Source of the DNA: Rhizobium lentis
GTDB taxonomy: Bacteria > Pseudomonadota > Alphaproteobacteria > Rhizobiales > Rhizobiaceae
Assembly: GCF_014200175.1 (NCBI RefSeq)
Contig: NZ_JACHBD010000026.1
Location: 1 to 36,945 of the forward strand
DNA: 36,945 nucleotides
Direction: 5' to 3'
Shown: in pieces, positions 1 to 7,141 of the stretch
Layout: every line of letters starts with the position of its first letter
Position numbering within the stretch: position 1 is the stretch's first letter
The notes under the pieces: model-generated
The model's database searches: none
Seen by the model: the letters and a program-made list of their open reading frames with translations, nothing else
What the model was told of the DNA's origin: nothing
Translations under genes and position numbers: made by a program

Positions 1-1
1 C

Positions 2-82
2 AACGGCCATCCAAATAGCCAAATCGACGACCTGCTGCCGTGGACCTATGCCGCAAGGCACGAACTCAAAGCCGTGGCCTGA
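2..82 (+). pseudogene. IS66-family transposase, C-terminal end (cut by window edge)
   Basis: The first 26 codons of this frame read NGHPNSQIDDLLPW followed by TYAARHELKAVA and a stop. The 'I-D-D-L-L-P-W' ending after an 'NGHP' stretch is typical of the C-terminus of IS66-family (TnpC) transposases, the DDE enzymes that move these elements. Only the tail is in the window, so it cannot be said whether the full gene is intact. The adjacent terminal sequence ending at 95 supports the call. Confidence 0.7.
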
Positions 83-95
83 AAACAGCGCTTAC
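82..95 (+). mobile_element. Right end of an IS66-family insertion sequence
   Basis: Thirteen bases beyond the transposase stop the sequence reads CGCTTAC, the complement of GTAAGCG, which is the usual outer end of IS66-family terminal inverted repeats. The element therefore probably ends at about 95, and the next 8 bases (ccataatc) would be the expected target duplication. The left end lies outside the window, so the duplication cannot be verified. Confidence 0.55.
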
Positions 96-180
96 CCATA
101 ATCCGTCAGTTTATATAGATAGTCCGAGCCTATCCATTCGCTAGTATAACCGATACAGCCAAACCGATAGGGTCTCGATC

Positions 181-1005
181 ATGCAAGCCAATGCTGCTAT
201 CCGCCTGGACTTCCGCTCTGATACGGTCACCCGTCCCACCCTTGGCATGCGTGCAGCGATGGCTGCCGCCGAGGTGGGCGACGATGTCCTTGGCGACGAC
301 CCGACGGTCAAGGCGCTCGAGGCCCGACTTGCCGCACTGTTCGGCAAGGAAGCCGGACTATTCGTGCCAACCGGCACCATGTCCAATCTCGCTGCAATCA
401 TGAGCCATTGCCAGCGCGGCGAGGAATTTCTCTGCGCAAGCGGAGCTCACACCTATCTGTGGGAAGCCGGAGGCGCTGCGGTGTTGGGCTCGGTCCAGCC
501 GCAGCCATTGCCGGTGCGCGCCGACGGCACGATCCCCATCGAGGAGCTTCACGCCGCGGTGAAGGACGATGATCCGCATTTTGCGATCACGCGACTGGTC
601 AGCATCGAGAACACGTTCGCCGGGCGGGTCCTGCCGCGCGACCATCTGGCCGAGGTCGTCGAATTTGCGCGGGAGCGGAAGCTCGCCACCCATCTCGATG
701 GTGCGCGGCTGTTTAACGCGGCTGCGGCGCTCGGCGTTGATGTCGGGTACCTGGCAGAGGGCTTCGATAGCGTGTCGCTGTGCCTTTCAAAGGGGCTGGG
801 GGCGCCGATCGGATCAGTGCTGGTCGGCGATGCCCCATTGATCGCCCGTGCGCGCCGGTGGCGCAAGATGCTCGGCGGCGGAATGAGGCAAGCAGGGATA
901 ATTGCAGCGGCTGGGCTGTACGCGCTCGACCATCACGTCGACCGGCTGATCGAGGACCACGCCACTGCCGCACCGAACAGCCCCTGCACCGTCATAGCCC
1001 GATGA
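181..1005 (+). pseudogene. ltaE: Low-specificity threonine aldolase, C-terminally truncated
   Basis: A PLP enzyme (fold type I) cleaving L-threonine or L-allo-threonine to glycine and acetaldehyde in the cytosol. Visible are the N-terminal 'DFRSDTVTRP' (10-19), the 'HLDGAR' aspartate motif (171-176) and the PLP lysine in 'LSKGLGAP' (K204). The family is usually about 340-350 residues, but homology stops near residue 262 and the frame ends after 12 unrelated residues at 274. The C-terminal small domain is therefore missing, and no continuation is seen in other frames up to 1225. A Shine-Dalgarno-like AGGG lies 8 bases before the ATG. The truncation and the IS66 end 85 bases upstream suggest a decayed gene; residual activity cannot be excluded. 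Confidence 0.8.
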
Positions 1006-1225
1006 CTGGGCCGGTCTGAGGGGGAAGGAGAGCGTGCAGACCGGATGGGCGGTCGGAACTGGCGGAAAGACTGCCAAGGCAGGGGCGCTTTCCATATTTA
1101 CCTGAAGAAGCACCGATATTGTAGGTGGGGTCTGGTGGAGATGCGGTAGGTGGCAGAGACCTTCGCCACGTTATTGGACTGGTAAACGACGCTGGTTACG
1201 CGTCGAACAAGCAAGGAAGCAACGC

Positions 1226-2212
1226 ATGCATCTGTTCGCACGCAAGGACCTCGAGGAAGCCGCCGCACTCGTCTACCGGCATATGTCACCTACACCGCAA
1301 TACGTGTGGCCGCAGATCTCGGAAATGGCAGGGGCCGTGGTCTGGATCAAGCACGAGAATCATACGCCAGCCGGCGCTTTCAAGGTCCGCGGCGGAATCA
1401 CCTTTATGGATTGGCTCCGCCGCGGGGGTTCGGCCAGGGGAATAGTCACGGCAACGCGCGGGAATCATGGCCAGAGCCAGGCCCGTGCCGCGCGGGCAGC
1501 CGGTCTTGCCGCCACGATCGTTGTCCCGCAGGGCAATTCGGTCGAGAAGAACGCAGCCATGCGGGCCTTTGGCGGCGAGGTCATCGAGTACGGCCGCGAC
1601 TTCGACGAGGCCCGTACCGAAGCTCGGCGACTTGCCGCCGAAACGGGCCTATTTCTGGTACCGCCCTTTCACGAAGAAATCGTCCGGGGTGTCTCAAGCT
1701 ATGGGTTGGAACTCTTCACCGCAGTGCCCGATCTCGATGCGGTCTATGTGCCCATTGGCTGCGGCTCGGGGATTTGCGGCGTCATCGCCGCGCGCGAGGC
1801 CCTGGGCCTGAAGACGGAAGTGATCGGCGTAGTTTCGACGCACGCGCCGGCCGCGAAGCTCTCCTTCGAGGCCGGACGACTGATCGAAACCGAAACGGCA
1901 CTGACGTTCGCCGACGGCATGGCCGTACGCATTCCCGTCGAAGAAGCATTCGCAATCTACTCGAAGGGCGCCTCGCGGATCGTCGCCGTCAGCGACGAGG
2001 AGATTGCCGAAGCGATGCGCCTCATCTACCGCGCGACCCACAATGTCGCCGAGGGTGCCGGCGCCGCGTCGCTTGCGGCGATGCTTAAGGAAGCCTCTGC
2101 CATGCGCGGCAGAAAAGTCGGCCTTATCTTGAGCGGCGCAAATGTGGACGCCGAGGTCTTCCAGAAAGTACTGGGTGGGGAGACACCACCGGCGGCGACG
2201 GTAAGCAAGTGA
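1226..2212 (+). CDS. Threonine/serine dehydratase-like PLP enzyme
   Basis: A fold-type II PLP enzyme of the threonine/serine dehydratase family, 328 residues. Such enzymes remove water and ammonia from hydroxy-amino acids to give 2-oxo acids. The PLP lysine is K53 in 'AGAFKVRGG', the substrate loop 'TRGNHGQS' follows at about 97-104, and the phosphate-binding glycine loop is 'GCGSGICG', somewhat unlike the usual GGGGL. There is no C-terminal ACT regulatory domain, so it is a catabolic-type enzyme. The start is supported by AAGGAAG six bases before the ATG. It follows the broken threonine aldolase, suggesting a former threonine/hydroxy-amino acid operon. Exact substrate (threonine, serine, hydroxyaspartate) is not determinable. 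Confidence 0.85.
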   Translation: MHLFARKDLEEAAALVYRHMSPTPQYVWPQISEMAGAVVWIKHENHTPAGAFKVRGGITFMDWLRRGGSARGIVTATRGNHGQSQARAARAAGLAATIVVPQGNSVEKNAAMRAFGGEVIEYGRDFDEARTEARRLAAETGLFLVPPFHEEIVRGVSSYGLELFTAVPDLDAVYVPIGCGSGICGVIAAREALGLKTEVIGVVSTHAPAAKLSFEAGRLIETETALTFADGMAVRIPVEEAFAIYSKGASRIVAVSDEEIAEAMRLIYRATHNVAEGAGAASLAAMLKEASAMRGRKVGLILSGANVDAEVFQKVLGGETPPAATVSK

Positions 2213-2334
2213 CAGTAGGCGGCACGAGAGCTTAAGGCAGCGATTACTGCCCATAGGCTGATCAATTTCGAATAACCTTTCGGCGGCCGGAGAAAACCGC
2301 ACCCCCGGCGTACAATCCCAGCCAGGCAAAGCCG

Positions 2335-2790
2335 ATGGTTTCCATCGACTCACTCACCATGTCCTTCGGCGCCTATGTGGCTGTCCAGGATGTCGATCTC
2401 AGTGTCTCCGATGGCGAGTTCCTCGCTATCGTCGGACCCACCGTATGCGGCAAGAGCACCATACTCAATGCGATCGCCGGCCTCCTGAAAGCTGCAAGTG
2501 GCATCGTTTCCATCGATGGTCAGCCGGTGCGCGGGATCCAGAACGACATCGATTACTTGTTCCAGGATGCATTGCTTCCGTGGAAGACCGCGATCAGAAC
2601 GTGGAGTTCGGTCCTATGTTCAAGGGTGTCGGCGCTGCCGAACGTCGCAAGCGGTCGATGAGATGGCTCGCGAAAGTCGGGCTAAAAGGTTTCGAGCATC
2701 GCAGTCCGCATCAGCTTTCCGGCGGTCAGCGCAAGCGCTTGCAAATGGCGCAGTCGCTGATTACAGGGCACCGGGATTTCGGAAGATCGA
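2335..2790 (+). pseudogene. ABC transporter ATPase of nitrate/taurine type, frameshifted and truncated
   Basis: The N-terminal part resembles SsuB/TauB/NrtD ATPases that power import of sulfonates, nitrate or pyrimidine-like compounds. Walker A reads GPTVCGKST with V where G is usual, and the Q-loop 'LFQDALLPW' follows. Near 2591-2600 a base appears to be lost: the reading continues in another frame as 'NVEFGPMFKGVGAAERRKRS' and reaches the ABC signature 'LSGGQRKR' at about 2718-2741. Homology ends soon after 'MAQSLI' (about 2762), so Walker B, the D-loop and H-loop are absent. The gene is cut off close to the start of the promoter element at 2805. No permease or binding-protein partner is nearby, so this is a relic. 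Confidence 0.85.
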
Positions 2791-2804
2791 AAAAATCCCG
2801 CGAG

Positions 2805-2884
2805 ACCAATTTGATCTATATTGACACCAATCGCCAAACCAATTCTATATTGATCGCACAACGATCCTGATTGGTAGCGAATGG
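2805..2884 (+). promoter_or_regulatory. Promoter with repeated ACCAAT operator boxes, copy A
   Basis: TTGACA (2821-2826), a 17-base spacer and TCTATA (2844-2849) form a sigma-70-type promoter directed at the semialdehyde dehydrogenase. ACCAAT occurs at 2805, 2826 and 2838, with the reverse complement ATTGGT at 2870, so the boxes overlap the -35, the spacer and the early transcribed region. The first 27 bases and a 16-base stretch at the downstream end are identical to the element at 29433-29513. That copy lies next to a FadR-type regulator gene, which is the likely binding protein (inference). Confidence 0.75.
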
Positions 2885-4383
2885 TGGTGAACGTGAAAGC
2901 AACTCCGACACTTGAAGCAAGCCGTGCGCCTTCGCAGGCGTCTGTAGCATGCGAAGCTCCCACGCAACTGTTCATCGGCGGCGAATGGGTTTCGGCAAAA
3001 GGTGGCCGGACCTTCGATGTGATCGATCCTTCAACTGCGGAAGCAATCGCCACAGTTTGTGACGGCGACATCCCGGATGCAATGGCGGCCGTCGACGCGG
3101 CAGAAAAGGCGGCTGCGGCCTGGAGGGCAACGTCGCCGCGGCGGCGCGCAGATGTCCTGATGAAGTGTTTTCACCTCCTTCTCGAACAAGCAGAGTGGTT
3201 GGCGCAACTGATCACGGTGGAAAACGGCAAGGCGCTTCCCGACGCGAGATCGGAGGTCGCCTACGCGGCCGAGTTTTTCCGTTGGTATGCCGAGGAGGCC
3301 GTTAGGGCTCCCGGTGAATTTGGATCAGCGCCTTCGGGCGCAAACCAGATCATCGTCAGCCATGAGCCAATTGGTATCGCCGTATTGGTAACGCCCTGGA
3401 ATTTCCCGGCAGCGATGGCCACCCGAAAAATTGCCCCGGCATTGGCTGCAGGCTGCACTTGCATCCTGAAGCCGGCAGCCGAGACGCCTCTGACGGCGCT
3501 CGCCATTGGAGAACTGATGCGGCAGGCAGGTGTTCCTGCCGGAGTGGTCAACATCGTTTCCACGAAAAAAGCCGGTCCTCTGGTCAGCGCAATGCTGCAT
3601 GACAAGCGGGTCCGGAAGCTGTCGTTCACCGGCTCGACAGGCGTTGGCAGGATACTATTGCGCGAGGCCGCGGACCAGGTCGTCAGTTGCTCAATGGAAT
3701 TGGGCGGCAACGCGCCTTTCATCGTATTCGACGATGCCGACCTTGAAACGGCGGTCGCCGGCGCAATGGTTGCAAAGATGCGCAACGGCGGTGAGGCTTG
3801 CACGGCCGCAAACCGCTTCTACGTCCAAAAGGGAATTTCTGCTGACTTCATACGCCGCTTCGCGGAGGAGATGGCAGCGCTCAACGTCGGGCCGGGACTG
3901 GCACCGGATACGCAGCTTGGACCACTGATCACCGATGCCGCGGTTGCCAAGGTGGAGCGCCTGGTAGACGATGCGATCGCCAAGGGAGCCCGGCTGGTGA
4001 CAGGCGGTAGCAGGTTGAGCGGCGAGGGTTTCTATTATTTGCCAACCGTTCTCGCCAATGTCTCTCCGGACGCCGAGATTCTTCGCGAGGAAATCTTCGG
4101 TCCGGTTGCGCCGGTGATTGTGTTCGATACCGAGGACGAGGTCGTCGATCTGGCCAACGACACCGAATATGGGCTTGTATCCTATATCTTCAGCCGAGAC
4201 CTCAAGCGTGTGCTTGCGGTCGCCGGCAGGCTGGAAAGCGGCATGGTCGGGATTAACCGCGGTGTCGTTTCCGACGCTGCGGCGCCGTTCGGCGGCATGA
4301 AGCAGAGTGGCCTCGGGCGCGAAGGCAGCCATCACGGCATGCTCGAATACCTGGAAACGAAGTACATCGCCGTCACCTGGTAG
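2881..4383 (+). CDS. gabD: NAD(P)-dependent succinate-semialdehyde dehydrogenase family protein
   Basis: A 500-residue aldehyde dehydrogenase closest to GabD-type succinate/glutarate-semialdehyde dehydrogenases, oxidising a semialdehyde to the dicarboxylic acid. Seen are the Rossmann motif 'TPWNFP' (171-176), 'FTGSTGVG' (249-256), the general base E273 in 'MELGGNAP', the catalytic C307 in 'GEACTAANR', and the SSADH-like C-terminal 'GGMKQSGLGREG'. The first ~27 residues before 'TQLFIGGEW' look like an extension. The ATG at 2881 lies inside the segment shared with 29433-29513 and has no clear Shine-Dalgarno sequence, so the true start may be GTG 2893 or later. It heads an operon-like set with a cupin and an acetyltransferase. 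Confidence 0.9.
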   Translation: MVVNVKATPTLEASRAPSQASVACEAPTQLFIGGEWVSAKGGRTFDVIDPSTAEAIATVCDGDIPDAMAAVDAAEKAAAAWRATSPRRRADVLMKCFHLLLEQAEWLAQLITVENGKALPDARSEVAYAAEFFRWYAEEAVRAPGEFGSAPSGANQIIVSHEPIGIAVLVTPWNFPAAMATRKIAPALAAGCTCILKPAAETPLTALAIGELMRQAGVPAGVVNIVSTKKAGPLVSAMLHDKRVRKLSFTGSTGVGRILLREAADQVVSCSMELGGNAPFIVFDDADLETAVAGAMVAKMRNGGEACTAANRFYVQKGISADFIRRFAEEMAALNVGPGLAPDTQLGPLITDAAVAKVERLVDDAIAKGARLVTGGSRLSGEGFYYLPTVLANVSPDAEILREEIFGPVAPVIVFDTEDEVVDLANDTEYGLVSYIFSRDLKRVLAVAGRLESGMVGINRGVVSDAAAPFGGMKQSGLGREGSHHGMLEYLETKYIAVTW

Positions 4384-4492
4384 GTCGTTGCGAGCAACGC
4401 CGGTTACTGGTTGGCGATCAGGTACCGACGTCAGGCAGGCTTCGAACACGGAACAATGACGCGGGTATATGTAGCAAGAATAGGAGAGATGA

Positions 4493-4846
4493 ATGTCCTT
4501 ACTGAAAACCATCGACCCGGATCCATCCTTCGAGCCGAAGCATAGAACTGCCGAGCCGGATCGCCTCATTTCGGGCAGCCCCGCTTTCAAGACCTGGCTG
4601 CAGGACACCGCCAAGGACGGCAAGGTCAATACCGGTGTTTTCGAGGCGACGCCCGGTGAAACGCACTCCATCAAGGGCGAAACCTTCGAATTTTGCCATC
4701 TCGTACACGGTGTGATCGAACTGACGGAGAAGGACAAGGACCCGGTCATTTATCGCGCCGGCGACAGCTTCGTGATGAAGCCGGGCTACGTCGGGGTCTG
4801 GAAGACGATCGAGACGGTGCGGAAGATTTTCGTCACCGTCACCTGA
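4493..4846 (+). CDS. Small cupin protein (DUF861/Cupin_3-like)
   Basis: A 117-residue single-domain protein. The region from about residue 45 ('GVFEATPGETHSI') through 'GDSFVMKPGYVGVW' matches the conserved beta-barrel layout of the DUF861/Cupin_3 family, which includes ureidoglycine aminohydrolase-like and EutQ-like proteins. The glycine/proline 'GDSFVMKPGY' strand is typical. Function of these stand-alone cupins is mostly unknown; they are common beside amino-acid or amine catabolic dehydrogenases. A good Shine-Dalgarno sequence (AGGAGAG) precedes the ATG. It is 109 bases after the aldehyde dehydrogenase in the same direction, so probably shares its promoter. Confidence 0.75.
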   Translation: MSLLKTIDPDPSFEPKHRTAEPDRLISGSPAFKTWLQDTAKDGKVNTGVFEATPGETHSIKGETFEFCHLVHGVIELTEKDKDPVIYRAGDSFVMKPGYVGVWKTIETVRKIFVTVT

Positions 4847-5080
4847 TCATTCGAGCAAACGATGCCGCTATTACGTGCATCTTCGCATCTGCAGGCGGGA
4901 CGGGGCGAGGCGGCTGGCAAGCCGTTTCGGTCGCCGAGATTTAAAATTGATGGGCGGTTTGTCCGTCGCTCTTTACTCGGCTTGTATGTCCGTGTCGTCC
5001 GGTACGGCCAGGAGTCTCGCTTCTCCGCCGCGGCTTCATAGATCCTTCGCTCTTATCAATGGCGAGCAGTAGACCCACGA

Positions 5081-5929
5081 ATGGATGAACTCATGCAAAC
5101 GGAATCGATCGTTCTTGCGCCTTTCGAGGCTCATCATGTGGGCGGAGCCCTCGCGCTGTCGCGTGCAGTGGGTTGGGCGCACAGGAGCGAAGACTGGGAA
5201 ATGATACGGTCTCTGAGCGAAGGACGCGTTGCGCTCGCCGGCGACCGGGTTGTGGGTACCGCCCTCATGACTCCCTTCGGCGACACCTGCTCTGCCATTA
5301 ACATGATTATTGTCGATGAAAGCCAGCGTGGCCGGGGGGTAGGAAGAAAATTGACCACCGCCGTGTTGGAACTCGCTGGTGGGCGTGAATGCCGATTGAC
5401 GGCGACGAATGACGGCTTGCCTCTATATGAAAAACTCGGATTCGCCGCGACGCACCAAATCCTCCGTCATCAAGGCATTGCCGGTCAGGTCGATGCTCCT
5501 GAGAATGTTGAGTGGATCGATCCTGGCGCGCTGCCGGCAATCAAAGCGCTCGATCGTATGGCATTCGGGGCCGACCGTGACGCGGTATACAATGCCTTGG
5601 CAAGGGAGGGGAGTTTCGCCGCCATCCGGAGAGGTGATCGTATCGTCGCATTTGCGGCAACGCGGTTGTTCGGAAAGGGTGAAGTCGTCGGGCCCGTCGT
5701 TGCGGAAAACTCGGAACAGGCGAGGGACTTGCTTGCCTTCATCCTCTCGGGCAAGGAAGGTCGCATTGTAAGAGTCGACATCCCTGAACAGACCGGCCTC
5801 TCATCACCGCTCGAAGACTGGGGGCTGCCTCGCGGGGGGACCGTCGTTGCGATGGTTCGCGGCGCGGCGGCTCGATCTGATACAGCGGCCGTTCAAACTT
5901 TCTGCCTTGCGAGCCAAGCCATCGGCTAA
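5081..5929 (+). CDS. GNAT acetyltransferase with two acetyltransferase-like domains
   Basis: A 282-residue protein with an N-terminal GNAT domain (about 10-135) carrying the acetyl-CoA pyrophosphate loop 'QRGRGVG' (82-88). A C-terminal second GNAT-like region resembling the Acetyltransf_18 domain follows, ending in 'VQTFCLASQAIG'. Related two-domain proteins occur next to amine/amino-acid catabolic genes but their substrates are unknown. The start may be 5081 or the ATG at 5093; neither has a strong ribosome site. It lies 234 bases after the cupin in the same direction, so co-transcription is possible but uncertain. The 234-base gap shows no convincing gene. Confidence 0.75.
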   Translation: MDELMQTESIVLAPFEAHHVGGALALSRAVGWAHRSEDWEMIRSLSEGRVALAGDRVVGTALMTPFGDTCSAINMIIVDESQRGRGVGRKLTTAVLELAGGRECRLTATNDGLPLYEKLGFAATHQILRHQGIAGQVDAPENVEWIDPGALPAIKALDRMAFGADRDAVYNALAREGSFAAIRRGDRIVAFAATRLFGKGEVVGPVVAENSEQARDLLAFILSGKEGRIVRVDIPEQTGLSSPLEDWGLPRGGTVVAMVRGAAARSDTAAVQTFCLASQAIG

Positions 5930-6349
5930 CGTGAAATCCGAAGTGCGACCCGGCGACATTGGTCAGATCTGGCTGCCGCTGGGAAAAAGCGTCTCGCCCC
6001 AAAGGCGCCCGCGCGCGTGGCGATCACGAAGATGCACCAAAAATTCCGGCAAGGGTCGATTATCCTAATTCCCACCAGACAAGACATCGGCCTTTACGTG
6101 TATGCTGCCTGTCAACAGGGACTCCCATTCTGACGGGCGGCTCCTTAGATGCAATGCTGGCTGTCCCCCACGGCATCGCCGCAGCGCTCGGAGAGCTGGC
6201 CGGATCTGAGTCTGCGTTGACGTTTTCCCTCTGCTTTGCTGTCGACACGCAGCAGCCTTGAGCAGGCGCTCCCACTCTCGCAGCATCCACGGCTCCGCCG
6301 CCTCGAAATGGTAGGCACCCATGACCTCTTCTTCAGTTGTCGTCTATCA
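5930..6349. other. Intergenic region (420 bp) between convergent genes, possible relic frame
   Basis: No recognised gene. On the minus strand a frame at 6065-6322 begins MGAYHFEAAEPW with a GAGG just upstream, 27 bases after the end of the Lrp gene. It could be the first ~30 residues of a decayed gene that once followed lrp, but after 'AAACRQQ' it looks non-coding and I do not recognise the family. No clear terminator hairpin was found. Confidence 0.3.
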
Positions 6350-6862
6350 TCATTCCAGCGGCACGAGATGCCGGCCGTCGAGGTTTGGACGCTGGAGCAG
6401 GTTTGCAAGCGGCACATGCACTTTGATCAGGGGCGATTTCAAGACGACGTAGGTGAAGTACTTGTCAATGCCGATCTCCAAATCGAGGAGCTGCTCCATG
6501 ATCGTCTGGTACTCCTCGATTCCGGTGGTGACAAATTTTACGAGATAGTCGTAGCCTCCCGAAACCAAATGGCACTCGATGACCTGATCGACCTTCTCGA
6601 TGGCGCTGATAAATCTCGCGAAGTCCAGTTGACGGTGGTTTTTCAGCGTGATTTCGGTGAACACCGTCAGCGTCTGGCCCAGTTTTGCGATATTGATCAG
6701 CGCAGAGTAGCCCTGGATATAGCCCTTCGCCTCCAGCTTTCTTACGCGCAACAAACAGGGACTTGGCGACAGGTTGACCATTTCCGACAGCTCGACATTC
6801 GTCATTCGGCCATTTGTCTGCAATGCGTTCAGTATCTTGACGTCAATTCGATCGAGTTTCAT
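6350..6862 (-). CDS. Lrp/AsnC-family transcriptional regulator (module 1)
   Basis: A 170-residue regulator with an N-terminal winged helix-turn-helix (about 3-60, 'LDRIDVKILNALQ', 'NVELSEMVNLSPSPC') followed by the RAM/AsnC ligand-binding domain ('GGYDYLVKFVT'). Lrp-type proteins bind amino acids and control their catabolism, usually as octamers. It is very similar along its whole length to the regulator at 20818-21297 (about four in five residues identical by eye), differing in a C-terminal extension of about 11 residues. GGGAA precedes the ATG. In module 2 the lrp copy directly follows the aminotransferase; here a tartrate-type cassette lies between them. Its target is probably the kinase/aminotransferase genes (inference). 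Confidence 0.92.
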   Translation of the reverse strand: MKLDRIDVKILNALQTNGRMTNVELSEMVNLSPSPCLLRVRKLEAKGYIQGYSALINIAKLGQTLTVFTEITLKNHRQLDFARFISAIEKVDQVIECHLVSGGYDYLVKFVTTGIEEYQTIMEQLLDLEIGIDKYFTYVVLKSPLIKVHVPLANLLQRPNLDGRHLVPLE

Positions 6863-6951
6863 TGGCTAGTTCCCGCTGATGAGGATTGCGCGGACGTGGG
6901 TGACGTCGCTTAGCTGGGCCATTGATCACGAGGCCTTCGTCGCACTTCCGT

Positions 6952-7095
6952 TCACACGTGCCCGAGGCTGCCGGCGGATGTCTTTGCGGCGCCGATCACG
7001 ACACATCTGCCTTTTGGCGGCGCGGCAGATGCCGCGGGCGATCAATGCGGGGTCGACCCCGGCCAATGCAGCGCCCCACGATCCGGCGAAATGGC
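6952..7095 (-). pseudogene. Glycerate 2-kinase N-terminal remnant (TtuD/MOFRL-type)
   Basis: In two frames of the minus strand, pieces resembling the start of glycerate 2-kinase (TtuD/GckA) can be read. 'SWGAALAGVDPALIARG' (about 7031-7095) corresponds to the 'FDAAVAAADP' helix, and after a frame change 'PPKGRCVVIGAAKTSAG' (from 7020 down) corresponds to 'PKGRTIVIGAGKA', ending at a stop at 6952. The rest of the ~420-residue protein is absent. Its position right after ttuC fits, because ttuC and ttuD are neighbours in known tartrate utilisation operons. The call rests on short motifs, so it is moderate only. Confidence 0.5.
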
Positions 7096-7141
7096 TTCCT
7101 TGCTTTGTGATCGTTCCAAGTCATCGTCGGCCAACGTGTCT

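Noticed and set aside
4385..4398. Short hairpin CGTTGC-GA-GCAACG after the semialdehyde dehydrogenase stop
   Set aside because: Two-base loop and no U-run; too weak to call a terminator, and the cupin gene downstream is probably co-transcribed.
3691..4749. Minus-strand frame of 352 residues spanning the dehydrogenase and cupin genes
   Set aside because: It covers two genes with good motifs on the other strand and shows no family features itself.
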